A DNA stretch of 40,497 nt, taken from contig CABSNM010000017.1 of the NCBI GenBank assembly GCA_902479065.1, positions 1 to 40,497 of the forward strand. The letters are read 5' to 3'. Every line of letters begins with the position of its first letter. The first letter of the stretch is position 1. The DNA is from an uncultured Collinsella sp. Lineage in GTDB: Bacteria; Actinomycetota; Coriobacteriia; Coriobacteriales; Coriobacteriaceae. The notes beneath the pieces are model-generated. The model ran no database searches. It was not told the origin of the DNA and was given only the letters and a program-made list of their open reading frames with translations. Below are positions 8,920-16,559 of this stretch, piece by piece. The translations under genes and the position numbers were made by a program.

Positions 8920-8962
8920 AAAACGTTTTTTCACCATGATAAAACGTTTTAGCAAATATACT
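8920..8962 (+). promoter_or_regulatory. xfp promoter region with two LacI-type operators
   Basis: Two identical TGATAAAACGTTTT sites have cores AAAACGTTTT at 8920-8929 and 8941-8950. Their centres are 21 bp apart, two helical turns. A -10-like TATACT follows at 8957-8962, so the second site sits in the -35/-10 spacer. The arrangement suggests repression by the neighbouring LacI-type protein. Confidence 0.65.
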
Positions 8963-9020
8963 AGTCCCAACGAATGGTTGCCGTATCGGAGGGTGACCGC
9001 ACAGCGAAGGGACATAAACA

Positions 9021-11549
9021 ATGGCTAAAACACTGGGGACGCCGTGGCAAAAGCTGGGCCACGAGGTGCCGGCTTCCGAGCTCGAGGGCGTCGACCTGTA
9101 TTGGCGCGCATCGAACTATCTGTCCGTCGGCCAGATCTACCTTCGCTCCAATCCGCTGATGCGCACTGACTTTGTCGACGAGAAAACCGGTGAGGTGCGC
9201 GACTTTGGTCGCCCGGACGTTAAGCACCGTCTGGTCGGTCACTGGGGCACCACGCCCGGCATCAACTTCCTGTTCGGTCATGTCAACCGCCTCATCGCCG
9301 ATCACAACCAGAACGCCATTTTCTTGATGGGCCCGGGTCACGGGGGCCCCGCCGGTACCGCCCAGTCGCTGCTCGATGGCACCTACCGTGAGATCCGCCC
9401 CGACATCACCAATGACGAGGCCGGCCTGCAGAAGTTCTTCCGCCAGTTCTCCTACCCCGGTGGCATCCCGAGCCACTTTGCGCCCGAGACGCCTGGCTCC
9501 ATCCACGAGGGCGGCGAGCTCGGCTACACGCTCAGCCACGCCTACGGTGCCGTCATGGACAACCCGAGCCTGTTGGCCGTGGCTGTGGTGGGCGACGGCG
9601 AGTCCGAGACCGGTCCGCTTGCGACCTCTTGGCAATCCAACAAGCTCGTGAACCCGGCAACCGACGGCATCGTTTTGCCGATCCTGCACCTCAACGGCTA
9701 CAAGATCGCCAACCCCACCATCCTCGCCCGCGTGTCCGACGAGGAGCTGACCAAGTTCTTTGAGGGCATGGGCTATAAGCCGCACTTCTTTGTCGCGGGC
9801 TTTGACGACGAGAGCCACGCAAGCATTCACGCGCGTTTTGCCGCTCTGTTCGAGCAGGTCTTCGATGAGATCTGCGACATCAAGGCCACCGCTATGGCTC
9901 AGGCCGCCGCGGGTGAGACCGTGGTCCGTCCGGCCTATCCCATGATCGTGTTCCGTACGCCCAAGGGCTGGACTTGCCCCAAGCACATCGACGGCAAGAA
10001 GACCGAGGACTCCTGGCGCGCGCATCAGGTGCCGCTGGCGAGCGCCAAAGACACCCACGAGCACTTCCGCGTGCTGCGCGAGTGGCTGCGCTCCTACAAG
10101 CCCGAGGAACTCTTTACGCCCGAGGGCCAGGTGCGCCCCGAGGTAACGGCCTTTATGCCGACCGGCGAGCTGCGCATCGGCGCCAACCCCAATGCAAACG
10201 GCGGCAAGGTGCGCCGCGAGCTCGAGCTGCCCGATATTCATGCCCACGAGATTCCCGTCGCAAGTAAGGGTCACGGCTGGGGCTCCACCGAGGCCGCCCG
10301 CGTCTTTGGCGAGTACACTGCCGACGTTCTGGCCAAGAACATGGACGATTTCCGCATCTTCGGTCCCGACGAGACCGCGTCCAACCGCCTGCAGGCTGCC
10401 TACAAGGTGACCAAGAAGCAGTGGGATGCCGGCTTTTACGAGGACGACGCCAATGACGAGCTGCTGGCAGGCTCCGGTAAGGTTGTCGAGCAGCTGTCCG
10501 AGCATCAGTGCGAGGGTTTCCTCGAGGCCTACGTGCTCACCGGCCGCTCCGGCGTGTGGAGCTCCTACGAGAGCTTTGTTCACGTGGTCGATTCCATGGT
10601 CAACCAGCACTGCAAGTGGCTCGAGGCCACCAAGCGTGAGATTCCGTGGCGTGCTCCCATTAGCGGTCTCAACATTTTGCTGTCGAGCCATGTCTGGCGT
10701 CAGGACCACAACGGCTTCTCGCACCAGGACCCCGGCTTTATCGACCTGCTGCTCAACAAGGCCAACGACACGCATATCGTGAATGCCTACTATCCGGCCG
10801 ACGCCAACATGGCCCTTGCCGTTGCCGAGCGCGTCTACCAGTCCACCGACTGCGTCAACGCCATCTTCTGCGGCAAGCAGCCCGCCCCCACCTTCCAGAC
10901 GGTCGATGAGGCCAAGTCCGAGCTCGCCGAGGGCGTCGCGATCTGGGAGTGGGCATCGACTGCCGACTCGCTCGCCGAGGCCGACGTCGTGGTCGCCACG
11001 TGCGGCGACGTGCCGACGCTCGAGGCCCTGGCTGCAACCGATATGCTGCGCAAGCTGGGCATTAAGGTGTGGTTCGTCAACGTGGTCGATCTGCTCAAGA
11101 TTCTGAACGTCTGCGAGAACGACCAGGCCATCAGCGATGAGCGCTGGGCTGAGCTGTTCGGTTGCGGCGAGAAGCCCGTGCTCTTTGCATTCCACGCCTA
11201 CGCCGGCACGATCCGCCGTCTGATTTGGAACCGCCCCGGCCACGATGCCTTCCGCGTCCACGGCTACGAGGAGAAAGGCTCCACGACCACGCCGTTCGAC
11301 ATGCTGCGCCTGAACAACATGGACCGCTGGGCCCTGGCCGCCGACGTGCTGCGTATGGTCGACGCCGATAAGTTTGCCGAGCAGATTGATAAGTGGGAGG
11401 CTTTCCGCACCGAGGCATTTGAGTTCGCGTGCGACGAGGGCTTCGATCACCCGGCCTTTACCGACTGGGTCTGGCCCGACGCCGCAGCCGCAACTGCTGC
11501 CGACGGTGTACTCTCCGCAACGCAGATGACTGCCGGCGACAACGAATAG
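9021..11549 (+). CDS. xfp: Xylulose-5-phosphate/fructose-6-phosphate phosphoketolase
   Basis: 842 residues. A thiamine-diphosphate enzyme that splits xylulose-5-P or fructose-6-P with phosphate into acetyl-phosphate plus an aldose phosphate. This is a bypass giving extra ATP from sugars, as in bifidobacteria. The signature GPGHGGPA, SYPGGIPSH and EGGELGYTLSHAYGA blocks and the thiamine site GDGESETGP are present. The C-terminus is slightly longer than average, with an Ala-rich tail. The start follows GAAGGGA by about 8 nt. It is probably controlled by the LacI-type regulator just upstream, with a long hairpin right after the stop. Confidence 0.96.
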   Translation: MAKTLGTPWQKLGHEVPASELEGVDLYWRASNYLSVGQIYLRSNPLMRTDFVDEKTGEVRDFGRPDVKHRLVGHWGTTPGINFLFGHVNRLIADHNQNAIFLMGPGHGGPAGTAQSLLDGTYREIRPDITNDEAGLQKFFRQFSYPGGIPSHFAPETPGSIHEGGELGYTLSHAYGAVMDNPSLLAVAVVGDGESETGPLATSWQSNKLVNPATDGIVLPILHLNGYKIANPTILARVSDEELTKFFEGMGYKPHFFVAGFDDESHASIHARFAALFEQVFDEICDIKATAMAQAAAGETVVRPAYPMIVFRTPKGWTCPKHIDGKKTEDSWRAHQVPLASAKDTHEHFRVLREWLRSYKPEELFTPEGQVRPEVTAFMPTGELRIGANPNANGGKVRRELELPDIHAHEIPVASKGHGWGSTEAARVFGEYTADVLAKNMDDFRIFGPDETASNRLQAAYKVTKKQWDAGFYEDDANDELLAGSGKVVEQLSEHQCEGFLEAYVLTGRSGVWSSYESFVHVVDSMVNQHCKWLEATKREIPWRAPISGLNILLSSHVWRQDHNGFSHQDPGFIDLLLNKANDTHIVNAYYPADANMALAVAERVYQSTDCVNAIFCGKQPAPTFQTVDEAKSELAEGVAIWEWASTADSLAEADVVVATCGDVPTLEALAATDMLRKLGIKVWFVNVVDLLKILNVCENDQAISDERWAELFGCGEKPVLFAFHAYAGTIRRLIWNRPGHDAFRVHGYEEKGSTTTPFDMLRLNNMDRWALAADVLRMVDADKFAEQIDKWEAFRTEAFEFACDEGFDHPAFTDWVWPDAAAATAADGVLSATQMTAGDNE

Positions 11550-11571
11550 CATCCGGGACGGTTTCGCGCTG

Positions 11572-11675
11572 GGGCCGCCTCCGGGCGGGTGCCTTCCTCT
11601 GAGAAGTTCGCGAAGCCCACTTCTCAGCTGTCTCTTATACACATCTGACGGAAGGCACCCGCCCGGAGGCGGCCC
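11572..11675. repeat. Long hairpin, copy 1 of the shared-loop family
   Basis: Outer arms 11572-11596 and 11651-11675 are a perfect 25-bp inverted repeat. The inner hairpin 11601-11625 has GAGAAGT/ACTTCTC around the 11-nt loop TCGCGAAGCCC. The left arm is continuous, but the right arm is interrupted at 11628-11650 by foreign sequence, so the true stem was probably about 36 bp. It begins about 20 bp after the xfp stop. Confidence 0.85.
11628..11650. other. Sequencing adapter (Nextera mosaic end) embedded in assembly
   Basis: The 19-mer CTGTCTCTTATACACATCT is the Tn5 mosaic end used in Nextera libraries. It is followed by GACG, the next bases of the Nextera read-1 adapter in reverse complement. 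It sits exactly where the right arm of a perfect hairpin should read AG. The genome sequence here is therefore very likely wrong. Confidence 0.9.
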
Positions 11676-11785
11676 TCTCGACCGTTTCGATATGCGGGGG
11701 CTGATATTTTTTAATGCAATGGGGGCTTTGCTGTTGCGGCCTTGGAGGCTGCGGGCCTAACTTTGGTCAGCCAAGATTACATTGC
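11676..11785. repeat. Conserved intergenic block, copy 1 (before AEC gene)
   Basis: About 110 bp beginning TCTCGACCGTTTCGATATGC and ending GGTCAGCCAAGATTACATTG. It matches 12871-12981 closely at both ends and more loosely in the middle. It contains a T-run after GGGGGCTGAT and an inverted pair TGCAAT/ATTACA-like near its ends. Together with the preceding hairpin it forms a composite repeat. Confidence 0.8.
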
Positions 11786-11823
11786 AGGCGCCCCGGCCCT
11801 CGCGGAATAAATAGGGGGGATGC

Positions 11824-12762
11824 ATGAGCTTTACGAGTGTGGCGCTTCAGATGTTGACGGTTTCGTTGCCCATTTTGTTGGGGTGGTGTATCGCCAAACT
11901 GGGGTTTATGAAAGCGGAGTTCGAGCGCGAGCTGTCGCATCTGCTATTGCAGATGGCGCTACCGTGCTTGGTGCTTTCGTCAGCGCTGGGCGATGGTGTG
12001 AAGCTTCCGAGCATTGCCGATACGTTTTCGCTCATGGGTCTGTCCTTTGTGATGTATATGGTGGCGATCGTTATCGCGTTTGCTGTCACCGCTGCTCTTC
12101 GCGTTCCCAAAGGGACGGAATGCTCGTATCGCTTCGCCGTGCTTTTCGGTAATGCCGGGTTTATCGGTTTTCCGGTTATTTCGGCGGTTCTGGGAAAACA
12201 AGCGCTGTTGTATGCATCGATTGCGCTTATCCCCCTAAACTTGCTTATGTTTACCGTCGGCGTCATGGTATTTAGCGGAATGGATGGTGGCCTCAAAAAG
12301 CAGATGCGCAATATTGCCGCCTGCTGCAAGAGTCCCGGTCTCATTGCAAGCGTTGTTGTGCTTGGGATCGTGCTAACCGGATGGACCGATTGGGGCGTGT
12401 TGGGCGACTCGATTTCCATCGTTGGCACCATGACCACTCCGGCGGCATTGTTGCTCATGGGGTCGTCTATCGCCAAGTATCGTCCGTTCGAGATGCTCAC
12501 CAACTGGCGCGCCTATGTCGCCGTGGCATTTCGCCTGGTTGTCGTGCCAGTGGCATGTCTTGCCGTCGCGCGCCTGTGGCCGGGCATGACGCCCATGTTT
12601 ATCACGACGCTTGTGCTCGAGATGGCAATGCCGGTGGGCAGCAACGGTACGCTGTACTGTCTTCAATACGGTAAGGATGCACGCCCCATGATGCAGTGCA
12701 CGTTTTTGTCGATCATCTGCTCCATTCTGACTATCCCGCTCGTAACCACGCTGTGCGGGTAG
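11824..12762 (+). CDS. AEC-family membrane transporter
   Basis: 312 residues with about ten hydrophobic segments, matching the auxin efflux carrier (AEC) family. Members include bacterial malate, malonate and other organic-acid carriers. Family-like features are the N-terminal LPILLGWCIAKLGFM segment, the central GNAGFIGFPVISAVLG motif and the C-terminal EMAMPVGSNGTLYCLQYG segment. The ATG at 11824 follows a run of Gs with good spacing. The substrate cannot be read from sequence. It is flanked by two copies of a hairpin-plus-block repeat, so it may be expressed as a single-gene unit. Confidence 0.88.
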   Translation: MSFTSVALQMLTVSLPILLGWCIAKLGFMKAEFERELSHLLLQMALPCLVLSSALGDGVKLPSIADTFSLMGLSFVMYMVAIVIAFAVTAALRVPKGTECSYRFAVLFGNAGFIGFPVISAVLGKQALLYASIALIPLNLLMFTVGVMVFSGMDGGLKKQMRNIAACCKSPGLIASVVVLGIVLTGWTDWGVLGDSISIVGTMTTPAALLLMGSSIAKYRPFEMLTNWRAYVAVAFRLVVVPVACLAVARLWPGMTPMFITTLVLEMAMPVGSNGTLYCLQYGKDARPMMQCTFLSIICSILTIPLVTTLCG

Positions 12763-12785
12763 GCGTGCGGGACGGCCTCGCGCTG

Positions 12786-12870
12786 GGGCCTGCTCCGGGC
12801 GGGTTGCCTTGCTCCGGGAAGTGGGCTTCGCGAACTTCCCGGAGCAAGGCAACCCGCCCGGAGCAGGCCC
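12786..12870. repeat. 37-bp perfect hairpin, copy 2 of the shared-loop family
   Basis: Arms 12786-12822 and 12834-12870 are perfectly complementary over 37 bp. The 11-nt loop GGGCTTCGCGA is the reverse complement of the loop in copies 1 and 3. It starts 23 bp after the AEC stop and is preceded by a segment (GCGGGACGGCCTCGCGCTGG) nearly identical to the one before copy 1. Confidence 0.95.
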
Positions 12871-12981
12871 TCTCGACCGTTTCGATATGCGGGGGCTGAT
12901 TCTTTTTTTATGTAATGGGGACCTTGCTTATGCTGCCTTAGAAGCCGTGCATCTAACTATGGTCAGCCAAGATTACATTGC
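12871..12981. repeat. Conserved intergenic block, copy 2 (after AEC gene)
   Basis: Starts TCTCGACCGTTTCGATATGC and ends GGTCAGCCAAGATTACATTG like the block at 11676-11785, with the middle diverged. It includes a 7-T run after CTGATTC and the pair ATGTAAT/ATTACAT. Confidence 0.8.
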
Positions 12982-12983
12982 CG

Positions 12984-13056
12984 GGGCGGGGCCGGGGTGC
13001 TTGGTTTTGGAAGTTCGCGAAGCCCACTTCCAAAACCAAGCACCCCGGCCCCGCCC
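12984..13056. repeat. 31-bp perfect hairpin, copy 3 of the shared-loop family
   Basis: Arms 12984-13014 and 13026-13056 are perfectly complementary over 31 bp, with the 11-nt loop TCGCGAAGCCC. The arm sequence differs from copies 1 and 2, except for the AAGT/ACTT closing the loop. Confidence 0.95.
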
Positions 13057-13300
13057 TCGTTTGTGAACTTTTCCGCTGAGCGAGCGGGACCTCGGACGTT
13101 TTTTCGGATGGCTGTCGATACCCTTCGCTGTAGAGGTGGGTCGCGGGCAATCCGCTCCTATGTTTCCAAATGAATACGCTGTGAGCCGAGAGGGACGATT
13201 TTCCCCGCAAGCACTCTAGTATGCTAAAGTACCCAGAAGACCGGCGGAGCTATGCCGGTCTTTCGTTCTATATGAAACACGGCATGAGGAGGCTCACCAG
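13057..13300 (+). promoter_or_regulatory. Leader region of the histidine operon
   Basis: No gene is seen. It holds a possible -10 TATGCT (13220-13225) without a clear -35. It also holds a 9-bp hairpin AAGACCGGC/GCCGGTCTT (13237-13262) followed by TCGTTCT, a weak terminator or leader structure 38 bp before hisZG. No histidine-rich leader peptide and no convincing T-box were found. Confidence 0.4.
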
Positions 13301-15016
13301 ATGACGGCCACACCGTGGGGATTCCGGGACATATTGCCCGAGGAGGCTCAGACGCGCGAAGAGATTGCGCTGACGGTGAAGGGCTGCTTTAGGGAGCATC
13401 ATTACCTTCCAGTCGAGACGCCGTTGCTCGAGGACAAGGGTTCGCTCGAGGAAGGCGGCCGCATTGCGGACACGCCGTTTAAGCTCTTTGATGACGACGG
13501 CCGCCTGTTGGTGGTCCGTCCCGACAACACGCTGCCGATCGTACGCCTGGTTTCGACCCGCATGCGCGCGGCCGACCTGCCCCTACGCCTTCGCTACGAG
13601 GCGCCGGTGGTTCGCGAATGCCAGCGCAATGCCGGTGGCTCGCGTCAGTTTACGCAGTTGGGCTTTGAGCTCATCGGTGCGGGAGATACCGCGGGCGATG
13701 TTGAGATTGTCTCGCTCGTTGCCGAGGCCGTACGCGAGCTGGCGCTTCCTGATGCGCGCATTATCGCAGGCAGCGTGCGTCCTTTTAAGGAATTGCTCGC
13801 GGTATGCGAGGATCGTGAGCTGGCTGCCGAGGCCCTGCGCTGCGTGCATGCCAACGACTTTGTTGGCCTCGATGCCCGCGTGGCTGCCAGCGCCGAGTCC
13901 GATACCGTCAAGGCTGCCGTTAGCGAGCTGCCGCGGTTGCACGGTGGTGCCGAGGTGCTCGACCGCGTGGATGCGCTGCTGGAGGCCGCCGGCATCGTCG
14001 CGCCGCTGACGCGGGAACTGCGTGCCCTGGTTGATGGTCTGGCTCCCGAGGACGCCCAGGTGCTGTCCTTCGACTTCTCCATCATGAACTCTTTTGATTA
14101 CTACACGGGCCTGGTCTTTAAGGCCTATGCCGGCGGCCTGCCCGATCCGGTCGGTTCGGGCGGACGCTACGACTCCATCTTTACCGGCGCATTTGGCGAC
14201 GGCATCGAGGTGCCGGCGGCGGGTTTCGCTTTTTCGCTCGAGCGTCTGGAGGCCGCGCACACCTCGGCCGAGGACGCTGCTTCCGATGGCGATCACGCCG
14301 CGGGCCGTGGCGCCGAGGGGCCACTGCGCATTGCCGTGCCCAAGGGCTCGCTCAAGGCCGACACGCTCGACGTGCTCGAGGCCGCGGGCTTGGATGTCTC
14401 GGAGCTGCGCGATCCCGGCCGTCACCTGATCGTGCGCGGCCGCGACACGCGTGCCGGCAAGGGTACGGTCGGAGATATCGAGTTTGTCATTGTGCGCCCC
14501 AGCGACACGCCCGCCTTTGTGGGCTGCGGTGGTGCCGATTGCGGCATCTGCGGTTGGGACTCGCTCATCGAGGCAGACCTCAACCTGCTGCAGCTGGTCG
14601 ACCTGGGCTATGGCCTGTGCACCTTTATCGAGGCAGAGCCCGCATGGCGCGCCGGTCAGGCCGAGCGCAACTATGCCCGCCGCGGTTCGCTTCGCGTGGC
14701 AACCAAGTACCCGCGCATCGCGAGTGCCTGGTATGCCGAGCGCGGCGTGAACGCCGATATCGTCTCGCTGCACGGCAACATCGAGCTGGGCCCCATTGTC
14801 GGCATGACCGATCGCATCGTGGATATTACCGCCACGGGCGCTACGCTGCGCGACAACGACCTGGTCATCACCGGTCGCATCATGGACTGCACGGCCCGCT
14901 TCTTTGTCAACCCGGGCGCCGCTCGCTTGGATCCGCGCGTACGCAATCTGGCAGATCGCTTGGCGGCAGCCGTGAAGGACAAGCATTTTGAGCCCGTTGC
15001 GGGCTCGGCACAATAG
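13301..15016 (+). CDS. hisZG: Fused HisZ-HisG ATP phosphoribosyltransferase
   Basis: 571 residues in one uninterrupted frame. Residues 1-320 are a HisZ domain, a catalytically dead histidyl-tRNA synthetase paralogue that regulates HisG (TPWGFRDILPEEAQTREEI, VRPDNTLPIVRLV, FDFSIMNSFDYYTGLVFKAY). Residues about 341-571 are a short-form HisG that joins ATP and PRPP in the first histidine step (LRIAVPKGS, ATKYPRIAS, TDRIVDITATGATLRDNDL). An Ala/Asp/Gly-rich linker (321-340) joins them. In most organisms these are two proteins forming a hetero-octamer. The ATG follows GAGGAGG. It is first in the operon; no internal start with a ribosome site was noted at the junction. Confidence 0.93.
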   Translation: MTATPWGFRDILPEEAQTREEIALTVKGCFREHHYLPVETPLLEDKGSLEEGGRIADTPFKLFDDDGRLLVVRPDNTLPIVRLVSTRMRAADLPLRLRYEAPVVRECQRNAGGSRQFTQLGFELIGAGDTAGDVEIVSLVAEAVRELALPDARIIAGSVRPFKELLAVCEDRELAAEALRCVHANDFVGLDARVAASAESDTVKAAVSELPRLHGGAEVLDRVDALLEAAGIVAPLTRELRALVDGLAPEDAQVLSFDFSIMNSFDYYTGLVFKAYAGGLPDPVGSGGRYDSIFTGAFGDGIEVPAAGFAFSLERLEAAHTSAEDAASDGDHAAGRGAEGPLRIAVPKGSLKADTLDVLEAAGLDVSELRDPGRHLIVRGRDTRAGKGTVGDIEFVIVRPSDTPAFVGCGGADCGICGWDSLIEADLNLLQLVDLGYGLCTFIEAEPAWRAGQAERNYARRGSLRVATKYPRIASAWYAERGVNADIVSLHGNIELGPIVGMTDRIVDITATGATLRDNDLVITGRIMDCTARFFVNPGAARLDPRVRNLADRLAAAVKDKHFEPVAGSAQ

Positions 15017-15121
15017 CGCGAGCACGCACGGGCGCCCCAACGTCTGGGCTGCGGGCCGCCTGGCGCCGCCGCCTGGCCTCTCGTTTTTCGAACATAACCT
15101 CGACCGATAGGGGATACCGAT

Positions 15122-16558
15122 ATGAAGACTATCAAGCTTGCTCCCGGCGAGCGTCTCGTTACCAACCAGCTCAACCGCAAGGGCGTGCTGCCGCGAAACA
15201 TCGTCGACGCCGCCCGCGATATCGTGGCCAACGTGCGCGCCAACGGCGATGCCGCGGTGCGCGATTACTGTCGGCGTTTTGACGGTGTCGAGCTGCAGAG
15301 CTTCCGCCTGCCGCAGGAGCAGATCGATGCCGCGCTCGAAGGTCTTGATCCGGCCTTTGTCGCCGCGCTCGAGAAGGCCGCGCGCCAGATCCGCGAGTTC
15401 CACCAGCGCGAGGTCGAGCAGAGCTGGTTTACCACGCGTGCGGACGGCACGATGCTCGGCGTTAAGGTGACCCCGCTCGCGGCGGCCGGCATCTACGTAC
15501 CGGGCGGTCGTGCGCAGTACCCCTCCACGGTGCTCATGAATGCCATTCCCGCCAAGGTCGCCGGCGTCAAGCGCGTGGTCATGGTGACCCCGCCGCAAAA
15601 AGACGGCCTGATCAGCCCCTACACGCTCGCCGCGGCAAAGCTCGGCGGCGTGGACGAGATCTATATGGTGGGCGGCGCCCAGGCCGTGGCCGCGCTGGCA
15701 TACGGTACCGAGACCATTCCGCGCGTCGACAAAATCACCGGCCCGGGCAACGCCTTTGTTGCCGCTGCCAAGCAGATCGTCTCCGGCGACGTGGGCATCG
15801 ATATGGTCGCTGGCCCCTCCGAGGTCTGTGTGCTGGCCGATGCTACGGCCAAGCCCATGGTGGTCGCGGCCGACTTGATGGCCCAGGCCGAGCATGATCC
15901 GCTGGCGGCCTGCTATCTGGTGACCTGCGACGAGCAGTTTGCGCGTGAGGTCGAGACGGGTATCGGCATTCTGGTAGCGCAGTCTCCGCGTGCCGAGATC
16001 ACGCGCGCCTCACTCGATAACGAAGGCACCATCGTGGTGGCCGCCGACATGGCTGCCGCCGTCGAGGCGGTGAACACCGTGGCGCCCGAGCACCTGGAGC
16101 TGCACTGCAAAGACGCGATGGGCCTGCTTGGCGGCATTCGCAACGCCGGCGCCATCTTTGTGGGCGCTTGGAGCTCCGAGCCGCTCGGCGATTATGTTGC
16201 CGGCCCCAACCACACGCTGCCGACCGGCGGTACGGCCATGTTCTCCAACCCGCTTTCGGTTGAAGAGTTCGTCAAGCGCTCGAGCGTCATTTGCTATACG
16301 CCCGAGGGCCTGCTCTCCGACGCTCCCGCAACACAGCGCCTGGCCGAGGCCGAGGGTCTGTGGGCACACGCGCTTTCCGCCGCGCTACGTCGTCGCGTGT
16401 TGGAGCAGGGCGAGGATGCCGTGAGTGCCGAGTCGCTGGCCGCGGCCGATCTGACCAAGGTTGCCTGGCCGGGCGACGCCGTGGCGACGGTCGCCGAGGG
16501 TGTGGACCTGGCGGCTGCAAGCGCGGATGGTGCTGGCCCGACCGGCGAGGAGGCCTAA
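15122..16558 (+). CDS. hisD: Histidinol dehydrogenase
   Basis: 478 residues. It oxidises L-histidinol to L-histidine in two NAD-dependent steps, the last reactions of the pathway. Family motifs are clear: GPGNAFVAAAKQIVSGDVGIDM, AGPSEVCVLAD, AQAEHDPLAACYLVT, VAPEHLELHC with the catalytic Glu-His, and AGPNHTLPTGGTA. The C-terminus carries about 50 extra residues rich in Ala and Gly compared with typical proteins of about 430. It starts 105 bp after hisZG behind an AGGGG site, and its end carries the ribosome site for hisC. Confidence 0.95.
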   Translation: MKTIKLAPGERLVTNQLNRKGVLPRNIVDAARDIVANVRANGDAAVRDYCRRFDGVELQSFRLPQEQIDAALEGLDPAFVAALEKAARQIREFHQREVEQSWFTTRADGTMLGVKVTPLAAAGIYVPGGRAQYPSTVLMNAIPAKVAGVKRVVMVTPPQKDGLISPYTLAAAKLGGVDEIYMVGGAQAVAALAYGTETIPRVDKITGPGNAFVAAAKQIVSGDVGIDMVAGPSEVCVLADATAKPMVVAADLMAQAEHDPLAACYLVTCDEQFAREVETGIGILVAQSPRAEITRASLDNEGTIVVAADMAAAVEAVNTVAPEHLELHCKDAMGLLGGIRNAGAIFVGAWSSEPLGDYVAGPNHTLPTGGTAMFSNPLSVEEFVKRSSVICYTPEGLLSDAPATQRLAEAEGLWAHALSAALRRRVLEQGEDAVSAESLAAADLTKVAWPGDAVATVAEGVDLAAASADGAGPTGEEA

Positions 16559-16559
16559 A

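Noticed and set aside
8961..11642. A very long minus-strand open frame (about 890 codons) opposite xfp
   Set aside because: It is the antisense shadow of a GC-rich highly biased gene; the peptide has no recognisable domain and no ribosome site, and it even runs through the adapter artefact.
13131..13165. T-box-like string GGTGGGTCGCGGGC before the his operon
   Set aside because: It lacks the required TGGNACC core, a specifier stem and a following terminator in the right place.
15017..15121. Terminator between hisZG and hisD
   Set aside because: GC-rich with GGCGCC and a TTTTT run near 15082, but no continuous stem adjoins the T-run.
13583..15895. A 770-codon minus-strand open frame opposite hisZG and hisD
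   Set aside because: Antisense shadow of two well-supported genes; low-complexity His/Ala/Gly/Arg composition with no family match.
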